Positions 30,633-41,241 of a stretch of 64,000 nt of DNA are shown here, piece after piece. The stretch's first letter is position 1. Each line of letters starts with the position of its first letter. The stretch covers positions 26,082,306 through 26,146,305 of the forward strand of contig OZ020616.1 in the NCBI GenBank assembly GCA_963971575.1, in the 5' to 3' direction. Position numbers and translations under genes: made by a program. The notes below the pieces were generated by a model that ran no database searches, was not told the origin of the DNA, and was given only the letters and a program-made list of their open reading frames with translations. Source of the DNA: Liopterus haemorrhoidalis. Lineage: Eukaryota; Arthropoda; Insecta; Coleoptera; Dytiscidae.

Positions 30633-32891
30633 ATGGAACAAGGGCCGGTTAAGAAGCATCGAAAGGTAGCAAGGACTGCCTTTACGAAAGCCGCTGTACG
30701 TCTTGAAGAATTGTTGACCGCATCTACCAGGAACACGCTAGAAATTCAGGCTGCATGGGAATTTCTGCAAAAGAAGTTTGATGTTCTGTCTGGTCTTGAT
30801 GAGACAGTCCTAAGTGAGCTGTTAGCAGAGGATGCAACAGAGGAGGCCTTGTCAATGGAGACAGAAGCATCAGATGAGTATCTCAAAAGAATAACTATGC
30901 TGAGGGTTCGATACAACAGTGTCACTCGTAGTGCTGATGCTGATATAAGATCAGAAGCAGATAGCCATTCCGTGAGCACAAAAGCGGAAAACAACTCAGG
31001 TAAGCGCAAATTTAAACTACCTTACATCGAGTTTAAGAAGTTTGACGGCGAGATCCGTGATTGGTTGGTTTTTTGGGGTCAATTTAAGAAAATTCATGAG
31101 GATCCCAATATTGATGACTCAGATAAGTTCCAATATTTAATGCAGGCCACTATTTCTGGCAGTAGAGCTAGACAATTGGTGGAAAGTTACCCGCCTATTG
31201 GGGAAAATTATTATAAAGCCATAGATGGGTTAAAGTCACGTTATGGGCGAGAAGATTTACAAATAGAGGTCTATGTTAGGGAGCTCTTAAAGATGGTTTT
31301 GGGAAACGCTGTTTCGGGAGGTAAGATGGACATAGCTGTACTGTACGACAAATTAGAAACGCAACTGCGCGCCTTAAATACTCTAGGGATAACTACCAAT
31401 GCTTGCGCGGCTATGTTATTTCCCTTGATTGAGTCTTGTCTTCCTGCGGAATTGTTAAGGGCATGGCAACGTTCATGTAGGCCCTCTGCAAGTAGAGAGA
31501 GAGGTGAATACGGTGGGAGCGTGGCACTCACGAATCCCCTGCAAGATCGTTTGGACGGGTTAATGGATTTCCTCCGTTTGGAAGTTGAGGCTGAAGGGCG
31601 TATAGCTATGGCGGCCAACGGCTTCAGTTCACTATCGGTGGAAAACACCCGTCACAAAAAAGAAAAATCTAAAGCACTGGATCCCATTTTACCTACAGCG
31701 GCTGCGCTGATGAGTTGCGAGGTTGCCAAATGTGTTTTCTGCGACGGAAATAAACATGGGAGCGAGAACTGTTTCAAGGCTCAGAAATGGACACTTGAGC
31801 AAAAGAAGAAGATTCTGAGTGACAAAAGAGCATGCTTCCGGTGCTTAAAAATCGGCCATCAAAGTAGACGGTGTCGAGAACCGGTCAGATGTGTTTTATG
31901 TGGTGGGTCTCATGTAGTATTAATTTGTTCTCGGTTACCAGCCGACAAGTCTGACTCGTCGACATTGCATAATTCGTCACCGCAGGGGGTTCAAGAAAAG
32001 ACACAAGAGAAGGATGAGATAGTTATGGCAAACCACTCAAGCGCTCATGTGATGTTGCAGACCCTTCGAGTACGCATGTATGGAAATGATGGTGTGCGAG
32101 AAGTCCGTGCTCTTATTGACACTGGCTCCCAACGCTCCTATGTGTTAAAGACAACGGTGGAGGAGCTCCGTTATGAACCTAAGAGGGCCGAGAAAGTAGT
32201 GCACGTATTATTCGGCGGTTCCAAAACGGCGGAACAGCGACATAAGTGCTATAATATTAGGTTGGGTAGTAAAGACGACAGTTTTAGATGCACTTTTGAA
32301 GCACTTGATCAAATAACGATTTGTAGTGGGATTCCTTCGGTTCATTGTGGTGTTTGGACGGAGGAAATTAATCAGCTGGGTCTAAAGTTGCATGATGTCG
32401 TAGAAGGCCCTATTGAATTGTTAATTGGTGCAGATGTTGCCGGTAAGTTATACACCGGGCGTAAACACGTTTTAGAATGCGGGTTGGTGGCCGTCGGGAC
32501 TTTCTTAGGCTGGACGCTAATGGGGAAAGTTCCGGGAACTCGTTCTTCCACCACCAGTGCATCTATCTTGTCATTGTTTGTGAAGGACGACATTACAAAT
32601 CTATGGCAACTGGATGTGTTAGGAATAACGTCGCCTTCAGAGAAGCAAACTAAACAAGAAATGGCTCTAGCTACTAAAGAGCATTTCGATGAAACAGTAG
32701 CTAAAGACGTTGTAACGAAGCGAGTGATACTATCGTTGGCACAACGAGTATTTGACTCTATTAGATTCACGAGTCCTGTGACACTGTGCCCCCCTAAATT
32801 GGTGCTCCAAAAGGCATGGACGACGAAAATTGCGTGGGACGTTACTGTGGATTCAGCGGTGGAGCCAGAGACAAATAAGTGTCAAGTGTAG
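30633..32891 (+). CDS. BEL/Pao Gag and protease protein, truncated before RT
   Basis: About 752 residues from ATG at 30633 (MEQGPVKKHRK). Gag part with FKKFDGEIRDWLVFWGQF and AISGSRA-like capsid text; zinc knuckles CVFCDGNKHGSENC, CFRCLKIGHQSRRC and CVLCGGSHVVLIC in a row; then the aspartic protease REVRALIDTGSQRSYVLK with LLIGADVAGKLYTGRKH. The frame stops at 32891 soon after the protease; RT, RNase H and integrase are absent. A short tail, GRVIKLPKRFRD in another frame at about 32955, looks like the normal C-terminus of pol, so an internal deletion removed the middle. Confidence 0.9.
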   Translation: MEQGPVKKHRKVARTAFTKAAVRLEELLTASTRNTLEIQAAWEFLQKKFDVLSGLDETVLSELLAEDATEEALSMETEASDEYLKRITMLRVRYNSVTRSADADIRSEADSHSVSTKAENNSGKRKFKLPYIEFKKFDGEIRDWLVFWGQFKKIHEDPNIDDSDKFQYLMQATISGSRARQLVESYPPIGENYYKAIDGLKSRYGREDLQIEVYVRELLKMVLGNAVSGGKMDIAVLYDKLETQLRALNTLGITTNACAAMLFPLIESCLPAELLRAWQRSCRPSASRERGEYGGSVALTNPLQDRLDGLMDFLRLEVEAEGRIAMAANGFSSLSVENTRHKKEKSKALDPILPTAAALMSCEVAKCVFCDGNKHGSENCFKAQKWTLEQKKKILSDKRACFRCLKIGHQSRRCREPVRCVLCGGSHVVLICSRLPADKSDSSTLHNSSPQGVQEKTQEKDEIVMANHSSAHVMLQTLRVRMYGNDGVREVRALIDTGSQRSYVLKTTVEELRYEPKRAEKVVHVLFGGSKTAEQRHKCYNIRLGSKDDSFRCTFEALDQITICSGIPSVHCGVWTEEINQLGLKLHDVVEGPIELLIGADVAGKLYTGRKHVLECGLVAVGTFLGWTLMGKVPGTRSSTTSASILSLFVKDDITNLWQLDVLGITSPSEKQTKQEMALATKEHFDETVAKDVVTKRVILSLAQRVFDSIRFTSPVTLCPPKLVLQKAWTTKIAWDVTVDSAVEPETNKCQV

Positions 32892-33046
32892 TGAAAAAAG
32901 CAGAGTAAAAGTGTCCGTGCCCGAATGTGCGCGAGTTGTGTTTACAAGAAGGGGTCGCGTAATTAAGCTGCCAAAGCGCTTTAGAGACTGAAAATAGTGC
33001 TTACGTCTCCTATATGTGAGTCATTATTATTCCTCAGGTGGGAGAA

Positions 33047-33282
33047 TGTGGAGACGTACTGGTATAGTAACCATATAAAACAAATGGCAAAGTGTGCCAT
33101 GCATTGTCAACAAAAATAAATGAAGTGTGTTAGAAATAATAATTCATACCGTTGTGTAATTTGTAGTAATTTTGTGTGTGTTTTATTAAATTATATTAAT
33201 TTTTATCGTTTACACCAGTATATTTTTTAAAGAACCTGGTAGTCTCATTAAGACGGGTAGTTTTTTTGAGTACTACACGACA
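33047..33282 (+). repeat. BEL 3' LTR
   Basis: 236 bp uninterrupted copy, TGTGGAGACG ... CACGACA. It shows the structure of the LTR without the Copia insertion and proves the order of events. Confidence 0.95.
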
Positions 33283-33287
33283 TCGGT

Positions 33288-33655
33288 AGTGCCTGTTTGT
33301 GCTTCATTAAAATCGAAATCCACCCTAACCGTTTTTGAGAAGTTGAGCATTCAAAAAAATTAACGTGTAGTTTGCAGGTCATGAAAAGCACTAAAGAAAA
33401 TTCATCGGCCAACCATTAATGCCTCGGTAGTGCCTGTTTGTGCTTCATTAAAATCGGAATCCACCCTAAGTGTTTTTGAGAAATTGAGCATTCAAAAAAA
33501 TAAGCATTAAGTTAGCAGGACATAGAAAGCACTAACGAAAATTCGTCGGCCATCCGTTAGTGTCTCGTTAGTACTTGTTAGTGCTTCATTAAAATTGGAA
33601 TCCACCTAACCCGTTTTTTAGAAATTGAGCATTCAAAAAAATAAGCGTGAAGTTA
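33288..33655 (+). repeat. Left foldback arm, array continued after BEL
   Basis: About 2.6 units of the 141-bp family, first of a variant type with CATCGGCCAACC and TGCAGGTCATGAAAAGCAC, then the standard type. The same order of types is seen in reverse at 36180-36540 in the right arm. Confidence 0.92.
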
Positions 33656-33718
33656 GATGGTGATTGAAATACTATATTTTTCTATAGATGGGGGTAGATT
33701 TATCTAAGATATATTAAT

Positions 33719-33954
33719 TTATTTATTTATTTATTTAACATTGGCCTATTTCTGCAACCACGCTAATCGCCGATGCCAGGGGGCGAACTCCTACACTTGG
33801 ATGAGGGGTGAATGATTGTGAAATGAGAGTAATGTATACATTATTCTCGCCCGAATAATATCACCAACGGAGAATCGAACTACCGACCGCACAATCCAGA
33901 CTGTTTTCACCAGTCCAAACTGCACGACTTAATGCGCTCGACCACTCCGTTGGC
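33719..33954 (-). repeat. tRNA-derived SINE in the left foldback arm
   Basis: Inverse of 35855-36090. The tRNA-like head at 33865-33952 has a 7-bp acceptor stem (CAACGGA with TCCGTTG) and the size of a long-variable-arm tRNA (Ser/Leu type). Tail (AAAT)n. Flanks ATATCTTAGAT on both sides act as target-site duplication. Confidence 0.82.
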
Positions 33955-34380
33955 ATCTAAGATATGTTAAATCCCAAGATATTTGAGAATAATTTTTACT
34001 ACAATTTTACGCCTTCACACATATTGTATTTTCAACCCTATCTAATTAATGTAGGGCGAACTTGCAAATTAACTTCTATGACAGAATAAGTATCCAGAAT
34101 TATCTGATAAGTTGAAAAAGGTATGAAAACAACTAATTAATTATATTACAAGTAAAATTAGAAGAAGTCAGTGTAATCTGTGTAAAAAAATCGTCTAAAT
34201 CGTCTAATGTAAATAAGCAATTTTTAATAAGTGTTGGACTAAATATGACTGACGATTTAGGTATGAGAATTGATAAGCAAAAGATCTAGTGTAATAAAAC
34301 ACAATATTGAAGGAAAGTTTCGATGTTAGTATTTAATATAATTAATATAATAATATACAAATAATAAATCATCAAAACAC

Positions 34381-35431
34381 AACTTAAAATTTACTTCAAC
34401 TAAGCAGAACTTTTCAACCAGCAGTATTGTTAATCTGCCAGCAGCCCGCTCTACCACCTAACGATCAAACTGACTCATCAGATTAATTTATTTACTGTGA
34501 TCTTCTTTCTGTGATTACTTCTGACCCATAAACGATAGGTACATGGGTCAAAGGGAGGGTCAAAAGGGGGGGGGGAGTCACGAATTCATCGAAAATCAAT
34601 TCATCGAATGATCAATTCATCGAATCGTCAATTCATCGAAGAAAAAAATATTTTGTAAATATTTAAGAGGAATGCCGAGGGGATCGGAAAGCCTAAAAAG
34701 CAGTAGTCAATAAAAGTTGACAGACTACACTTATTAAATAACTATCATACTTGGTCTATTATAATTTTTAAATTTCATTAAACTAGATGATGGGTAACTC
34801 GCTTCGCTCGGCTTCATCTAACAAACCCTTACTAACCTAACCTAACCTAAGATAGTGTTTTGTCATTAAACTAGAAGATGGGTAGCTCGCTTCGCTCGGC
34901 TTCTTCTAACCAAACCCTTACTAACCTAACCTAACCTATTTAACTTGTTTTTAGATGCATAGTACTTTATTTTCCCTCATATGAGCCCAATTAAAATGCG
35001 TATCATTGTGTATGAATTTATAAAAATTATTTTCGTGCAATTGCCCATGACCTGTCTTATTAAACCTTAAAAACAAATAAATTATTTGTTTTATTATATA
35101 AGTTTTCTTATTATATTTCTTTATTTATATTCAAACATTATGTCACTTTATTATACACCTTTTTTTATTATACCTTTTTTTAAACCATATAAAAAATTTT
35201 ATGCAATTATTTCTTAGTCTGTCTACTTTTATTGACCACTGTTTTTTTGACTTTCCGATCCCCTCGGCATTCTCTCACATATATACAAAAAATTTTTTCG
35301 ATGAATTGACGGTTCGATGAATTGATTTTCGATGAATGGATTTTCGATGAATTAATTTTCGATGAATTGATTATCGATGAGTTGATTTTCGATGAATTGA
35401 TTTTCGATGAACTCGTCGGTTACCGTTTTGA
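34381..35431. mobile_element. Loop of the foldback with an inner palindromic element
   Basis: Left and right foldback arms stop matching at 34380 and 35432 (ATCATCAAAAC). Inside, 34583-34650 has about 4 copies and 35270-35425 about 8 copies, inverted, of a 15-bp unit (AATTCATCGAAAATC and variants). Next to these GAGGGGATCGGAAAG (34678) meets CTTTCCGATCCCCTC (35255). This is a small foldback-like element within the large one. The middle (34795-34940) has an 80-bp tandem duplication, GGTAACTCGCTTCGCTCGGC with CCTTACTAACCTAACC. No frame. Confidence 0.75.
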
Positions 35432-35854
35432 TGATTTGTTATTTGTATATGATTATATTGATTATATTAAATATTAACATCGAAACTTTCCTTCAATATT
35501 GTGTTTTATTACACTAGATCTTTTGCTTATCATTTCTCATACCTAAATCGTCAGTCATATTTAATCCAACACTTCTTAAAAATTGCTTATTTATATTAGA
35601 CGATATAGACGATTTTTTTACACAGATTACATATTTATTGACTTCTTCTAATTTTACTTGTGATATAATTAATTAGTTGTTTTCATACCTTTTTCAACTT
35701 ATCAGATAATTCTGGGTGCTTATTCTGTCATCGAAGTTAATTTGCAAGTTCGCCCTACATTAATTAGATAGGGTTGAAAATACAATATGTGTGAAGGCGT
35801 AAAATTGTAGTAAAAATTATTCTCAAATATCTTGGGATTTAACATATCTTAGAT

Positions 35855-36090
35855 GCCAACGGAGTGGTCGAGCGCATTAAGTCGTGCAGTTTGGACTGGT
35901 GAAAACAGTCTGGATTATGCGATCGGTAGTTCGATTCTCCGTTGGTGATATTATTCGGGCGAGAATAATGTATACATTACTCTCTTTCACAATCATTCAC
36001 CCCTCATCCAGGTGTAGGAGTTCGCCCCTGGCATCGGCGATTAGCCTGGTTGCAGAAATAGGCCGATATAAAATAAATAAATAAATAAAT
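35855..36090 (+). repeat. tRNA-derived SINE in the right foldback arm
   Basis: Head 35857-35944: acceptor stem CAACGGA/TCCGTTG, A box GTGGTCGAGCGCATTAAG, B box GGTAGTTCGATTC, 88 nt long as in Ser/Leu tRNAs. Body then (AAAT)n tail to 36090. ATATCTTAGAT at 35844-35854 and ATACCTTAGAT at about 36095-36105. A pol III transcript would start at 35855. Confidence 0.85.
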
Positions 36091-36159
36091 TAATATACCT
36101 TAGATAAATCTACCTCCATCTATAGAAAAATATAGTATTTCAATCACCATCTAACTTCA

Positions 36160-37707
36160 CGCTTATTTTTTCGAAAGCTCAATTTCTAAAAAACGTGTTG
36201 GGTGGATTCAAATTTTGATGAAGGTACTAACAGGTACTAACGTTACACTAACGGATGGCCGACGAATTTTCGTTAGTGCTTTCTATGTCCTGCTAATTTT
36301 ATGCTTATTTTTTTGAATGCTCAATTTCTCAAAAACTCTTAGGGTGGATTCCGATTTTGATGAAGCACAAACAGGCACTACCAAGGCATAAACGGTTGGC
36401 CGATGAATTTTCATTAGTGCTTTTCATGACCTGCAAACTACACGTTAATTTTTTTGAATGCTCAATTTCTCAAAAACGGTTAGGGTGGATTTCGATTTTA
36501 ATGAAGCACAAACAGGCACTACCGAGGCACTAACGGTTGGCCGATGAATTTTCATTAGTGCTCTTCATGACCTGCAAACTGCACGTTAATTTTTTTTTAA
36601 TGCTCAATTTCTCAAAAACGGTTAGGGTGTATTTGAATTTTAAAGAAGCACTAACAGGCACTCACGAGGCACTAACGGATGGCCGACGGATTCTCGTTAG
36701 TGCTTTTCATGACCTGCTAACTTCACACTTATTTTTTTGAAAGCTCAATTTCTCAAAAACGGTTAGGGTGGCTACAAATTTTAATGAAGTACTAACAGGC
36801 GCTAACGAAGCACTAACGGATGGCCGACGAATTTTCGTTAGTGCTTTCAGTGGACTGCTAACTTCACGCTTATTTTTTTGAATGCTCAATTTCTCAAAAA
36901 CGGTTAGGGTGGCTACAAATTTTAATGAAGCACTAACAGGCACTAACGGTTGGCCGATGAATTTTCATTAGTGCTATTCATGACCTGCAAACTGCACGTA
37001 AATTTTTTTTAATGCTCAATTTCTCAAAAACGGTTAGGGTGTATTTGAATTTTAAAGAAGCACTAACAGGCACTAACGAGGCACTAACGGATGGCCGACG
37101 GATTCTCGTTAGTGCTTTTCATGACCTGCTAACTTCACACTTATTTTTTTGAAAGCTCAATTTCTCAAAAACGGTTAGGGTGGCTACAAATTTTAATGAA
37201 GTACTAACAGGCGCTAACGAGGCACTAATGGATGGCCGACGAATTTTCGTTAGTGCTTTCAGTGGACTGCTAACTTCACGCTTATTTTTTTGAATGCTCA
37301 ATTTCTCAAAAACGGTTAGGGTGGCTACAAATTTTAATGAAGCACTAACAGGCACTAACGAGGCACTAACGGATGGCCGACGAATTTTCGTAAGTGCTTT
37401 CAGTGGACTGCTAAATTCACGCTTATTTTTTTGAATGCTCAATATCTCAAAAACGATTAGGGTGGCTATAAATTTTAATGAAGCACTAACAGGCACTAAC
37501 GAGGCACTAACGGATGGCCGACGAATTTTCGTTAGTGCTTCCAACGAAGCGTGAAGTTAGCAGTCCATTTTGAATTGCTTTTTTTTTCGAAAACGGTTAG
37601 GGTGGATACGATTTTTTATGAAGCACTAACAGGCACTAACGAAGCACTAACGGATGTCCGACGAATTTTCGTTAGTGCTTTCAGTGGACTGCTAACTTCA
37701 CGGAGCC
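36160..37707 (-). repeat. Right foldback arm, 141-bp tandem array
   Basis: About 11 inverted units of the family described at 24399. A block of three units is duplicated: 36541-36953 and 36954-37366 are nearly the same, shifted by 413 bp. The array ends with the exact terminal repeat CTTCACGGAGCC. Confidence 0.95.
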
Positions 37708-37716
37708 AATTTGGTC

Positions 37717-37891
37717 TGTCATTTTGGTCTATTTGGATTTCATCTCAAAATTTATCAAGTTTCCCGATTATTGTATCTTAGGTTAAGTTAGTTTTAAGTT
37801 TTTCTTATTGTAAATTGCGTTAATTTTAATTCTGGCCACAAATTTACATTAGTTATTTTATTTTTACTAAATTTATTACTGTAAATATGTT
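37717..37891 (+). repeat. 5' LTR of the Ty3/gypsy element, second part
   Basis: TGTCATTTTGGTCTATTTGG ... GTAAATATGTT, matching 41686-41860. The first part is 23916-24398. Confidence 0.88.
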
Positions 37892-38419
37892 ATACTGCGT
37901 AAAATTTGATAATTTTAACGGGTTATATTTATTCGAGACCTAGTTCTTGCTTTACAGGTATTGTCAATTTAAAAAAAAATGCCTATTAACAATTTAAGAA
38001 TAATAAAAATAAACTTCTAAAATATTATATGTGACGAAGTCTTCGCTAATATTTCTCGAATTTTTGTTTTGTGTTGGTTGTTAACGAAGAATAGAAATAT
38101 TTAAATAATTGATAGTTATTGATACGGAAACATATTCGAGTGTGCTCTGTATTATATTTTTGATTCGAGAAATTCGTTTTGACAGATGATTTGCGTAATT
38201 ATACAAGGAGAAGGAAATTTCTAACTGGTTAATCCGGAAATTCGCAAATATATATTTTTTTTTAAATACAATTGTTTGATCTGTTCGTATAGATGTGTTA
38301 GAAAATTGAAGTTGTAGTAATTGGTTTCGTGATTTAAGTGTAGCGTGTAAAATATTATTATTATTATTATTACAACTTAATATTTTCTAGTTTATTTTAT
38401 TTTGTTAATAATAATCATA
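37892..38419 (+). other. Leader of the Ty3/gypsy element
   Basis: AT-rich, no frame. No match to a known primer site was recognised right after the LTR (ATACTGCGTAAAATTTG). Confidence 0.4.
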
Positions 38420-39790
38420 ATGATGGATGATAAAATAGATCCAACATATCTTTTCTGGGATGAGTTGTCATACGAACTAATAATTAGAGGTCAAAGTGTA
38501 CCGCCTACTTTAACAGGATCTCGTTGTAAGCTTAAGATTCTACTTCAGGAAGATTTGACTGCAATTAAAACAACTGAGTTTTCACTAGATCCAAGTAAGG
38601 AAATAGAAATTTGCAACAAAAAAATAATTGAGCTTGAAGGGAAAGTTGAAAATTTCGAGATAGGTAATTATTAAAAAGAATTTCAAAAGTTAACCTCTAG
38701 ACTTAATCATGTATACCTACGTCTTCTCTACAAAAGAATACGCATGGAAGAACGAATCGGTGATATTGAGGTTTTGGTTACGAAAAGTGAAAATCTACTT
38801 AAGTCGGTTCAGGAAAAGTTTACGTCACAAGCATCGAACAACTTTTTGCGCAATATGAGAAGTCACTTACAGACGAACAAATAGATACAGGAAATGAATC
38901 AACGAAAGACGATAATTATGTAGAAAAGAAATCTTCTTCAAATGAGGATAAACTTGATTCGAATTTGGTTGCAGTATTAGAAAAACTAACGACTTCTGTG
39001 TTGAATAACCAACAAAAGAAAATTCATTACTATCCAGTTCACAAATGGAATTTGACATATGATGGTGGTCCAGGGCTCTCTAATTTTTTGGAACGAGTCC
39101 AAGAAATAAGCCAAGCTCGCGGAGTTGATGAACAGCTATTTGAATCTGCCGTAGATCTATTAAAAAAAGATGCTTTGACTTGGTTCAGGTCAAAGAAAAC
39201 TGAATTTTCCTCTTGACAAGAACTGGTTTTTGGATTGAAAACTACATTTCTTCCGACAGATTACGAAGATGGATTATGGGATACCATACGTAACCGAATA
39301 CAAGGTCGCAATGAGCCGGTATCGATTTACATTGCAAAGATGATAGGGATATTCAATCGTTTAATTGATAAGCCAGAAGAAAAAGAAATTATAAAACTGA
39401 TTAGAACAGGACTGGTTCCACATTTACAGCGACATCTTGTAGCAAGAATTACAAATAGTGTAGCAGAGTTGGATAAAATTGTCGAGAATACGAAGCTGTT
39501 GAAAAACATATTAGTACACTTGGAACATCTACTAAGAAAGAAATTTTAGAACCTGATCTTGCATATGTGACTGAAATTTCCCAGGATAAGACAGATAGAC
39601 CAGAAAATCGGGCATTAGAACGACCATCCCCTAAACCGTTCAACTGTATCAATGGTGGCAAGGTAGGACATTTAGTAAGAGAGTGTAAGGAGAAGTTGGT
39701 TAAGCGTTGTTTTAATTGTAATACTCCAGGTGTGACGAAACGGACATGTCAGCGTTGTAATGATTCGGAAAACGAGAGGCGCAGCAAGTG
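38420..39790 (+). pseudogene. gag: Gag of the Ty3/gypsy element, several stops
   Basis: Starts ATG 38420 (MMDDKIDPTYLFWDELSYEL, a common start for one group of insect gypsy Gags). Open parts at 38420-38674, 38965-39216 and 39235-39549 with breaks between (stop TAA at 38672, TGA at 39214). Capsid-like text WNLTYDGGPGLSNFLERVQ and DALTWFRSKK. Zinc knuckle region 39640-39770: FNCINGGKVGHLVREC, in which the second Cys is changed, and RCFNCNTPG. Inactive. Confidence 0.85.
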
Positions 39791-39850
39791 ATTGATCGGG
39801 CACCAGTTGTCGCGAAAGTTGTAAAGAGTTGCTAACCTAACCTAGGTCTT
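39791..39850 (+). other. Deletion junction: protease and RT missing
   Basis: Gag stops at 39789 and only 60 bases later the RNase H end begins. The junction holds CTAACCTAACCTAGG (39832-39846), a short TTAGG-type tract. Confidence 0.6.
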
Positions 39851-41178
39851 CACGCTTACAACAATTTGATTTCAAAATAATACATTGTAAGGGTAGAGAA
39901 CACCATGTACCTGACACTTTAAGCCGTGGTGTACCAATTATAGACTGTTGTTTGGTAGACGAGACATTAGAGGAAAGCACACATTGTCCTTGGTATACCC
40001 GTATGTATGAAAAAGTGGAACAAAACCCTCGAAAATTTCCCGCCTGGCGAATAGAAAGCGGTAAGTTATATCACTATTATCGCCATCCAATACCTGGATT
40101 GATTGTTGACGCGGATAATTGGAAACGTGTCATTCCGCGACCAGAAAGAAGTTATGTATGTCTTGAGTAAAGTGCACGACGAACCTACATCAGGTCATCT
40201 AGGTGTAAATAAGACATACCATCGTTTAGCACAAAATTATTACTGGCCACTTATGCAAGCGGATGTGAGACGATATATATACGACGTTGTAAAATTTGTT
40301 TGGCCCAGAAAGTAGAACACAAATCTCCTGCTGGGCTGATGGTAAAATGATACGTGGTATATCGCCCATGGAAACAAATCAGCATCGATTTAGTGGGACC
40401 TCTTGTGAAATCTACTACTGGAAATCAATACATATTAACGGTTTTAGAATTATTCAGTAAATTACTTCTGACGTTTCCGATTAGGAAGGCCACTGCCTCA
40501 AGTATAGTAAAGTCGTTAGAAAATGGAGTATTTTTGTTATTTGGTAGTCCTGATTCTATATTATTGGATAATGGAACACAATTTCGAAGTCGGGAATTTA
40601 GACGATTGGCTGAAGCGTATAATATTAGACTAAGATTTAATGCCAATTAACATGCTCAGGCGAATATGGTGGAAAGAGTACATTCTACGCTAAAACAAGC
40701 TCTCCGTTCGTACATTCGCGACAACCAACGTAAGTGGGAGGAAAATTTACAAAAGGTGACATGTGCCTTACGTACTTCTGTACACGAAAGCATTAAAATG
40801 ACTCCGTATTTTGTGAATTTTGGAAGAGAAATTTGTTTCCCAAAAGAATGTATAGTTAAAATACCGGACAGTATTGAGAAACCTACAAACAGTGAGAATC
40901 ATCAAGAAATATTTAGAAAAGCCAGAGAAAGACTACGACACGTGTCGGAAGCTAATAAACGTCACTATGACTTGAGAAGAAGAGATGTTCGATATGAAGT
41001 ACAGGACAAAGTTTGGCGACGAAATTATATTCTATCGGGCGCATCAAAGAATTTTAGCGCAACCTTGGCTCCGAAATATATTGGACCGTTTAGAATAATG
41101 AAGAAGCTATCCTCATGGACATACGAATTGGCTAACGACGCTGGAAAAGTATTGGCGTTTGGCATGCTAAGGATTTAA
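39850..41178 (+). pseudogene. RNase H end and integrase of the Ty3/gypsy element, broken
   Basis: Starts FDFKIIHCKGREHHVPDTLS, the RNase H tail. Then H2C2 zinc part (HDEPTSGHLGVNKTYHRL), and the catalytic core: WKQISIDLVGPL (first Asp), SILLDNGTQFRSREF (second Asp) and MVERVHSTLK (Glu). C-terminus KVWRRNYILSGASKNF and LAPKYIGPFRIMKKL. A frame change at about 40165, stops at 40315, near 40349 and at 40648 break it. The D-D-E residues themselves are kept. Confidence 0.88.
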
Positions 41179-41241
41179 AACCTCATTACGACGATTAGAA
41201 TTATGGTTTTAGTTATGATTAGTATTACTATTTAGGATAGA

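Larger units (their letters stand above)
25734..33282 (+). mobile_element. BEL/Pao retrotransposon, gag-protease only, split by Copia
   Basis: LTR 236 bp, TGTGGAGACGTACTGG ... CTACACGACA. 5' LTR in two parts (25734-25850 and 30373-30491), 3' LTR 33047-33282. Flanked by TCGGT at 25729-25733 and 33283-33287. Primer site TGGCGACCGTGACAGG from 30495; purine tract GGTGGGAGAA just before 33047. Only gag and protease are coded; RT and integrase are gone (about 3.0 kb without Copia, against 6-7 kb for full elements). It needs another element to move. Confidence 0.93.
24399..37707. mobile_element. Foldback (FB-like) transposon with tandem-repeat arms
   Basis: Begins GGCTCCGTGAAGTTAGCAGT and ends with the exact complement. 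Flanked by AATTTGGTC at 24390-24398 and 37708-37716, a 9-bp duplication; the sister LTR has the site uninterrupted (41677-41685). Without the BEL insertion it is about 5.75 kb: arms of about 2.4 kb and 2.3 kb in inverse orientation, each made of 141-bp tandem repeats plus an inner unique part with a SINE, around a loop of about 1 kb. Drosophila FB elements, linked to Mutator-type transposases, have the same design and 9-bp duplications. No transposase frame is visible. Confidence 0.93.

Noticed and set aside
30591..32770. Minus-strand frames of 87-132 residues opposite the BEL gag
   Set aside because: Shadows of the plus-strand gag-protease frame; no family resemblance.
35857..35944. Functional tRNA gene (good acceptor stem, A and B boxes)
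   Set aside because: The anticodon arm and variable arm do not fold cleanly and a SINE body with (AAAT)n tail follows; same sequence in the other foldback arm. Treated as a SINE head.
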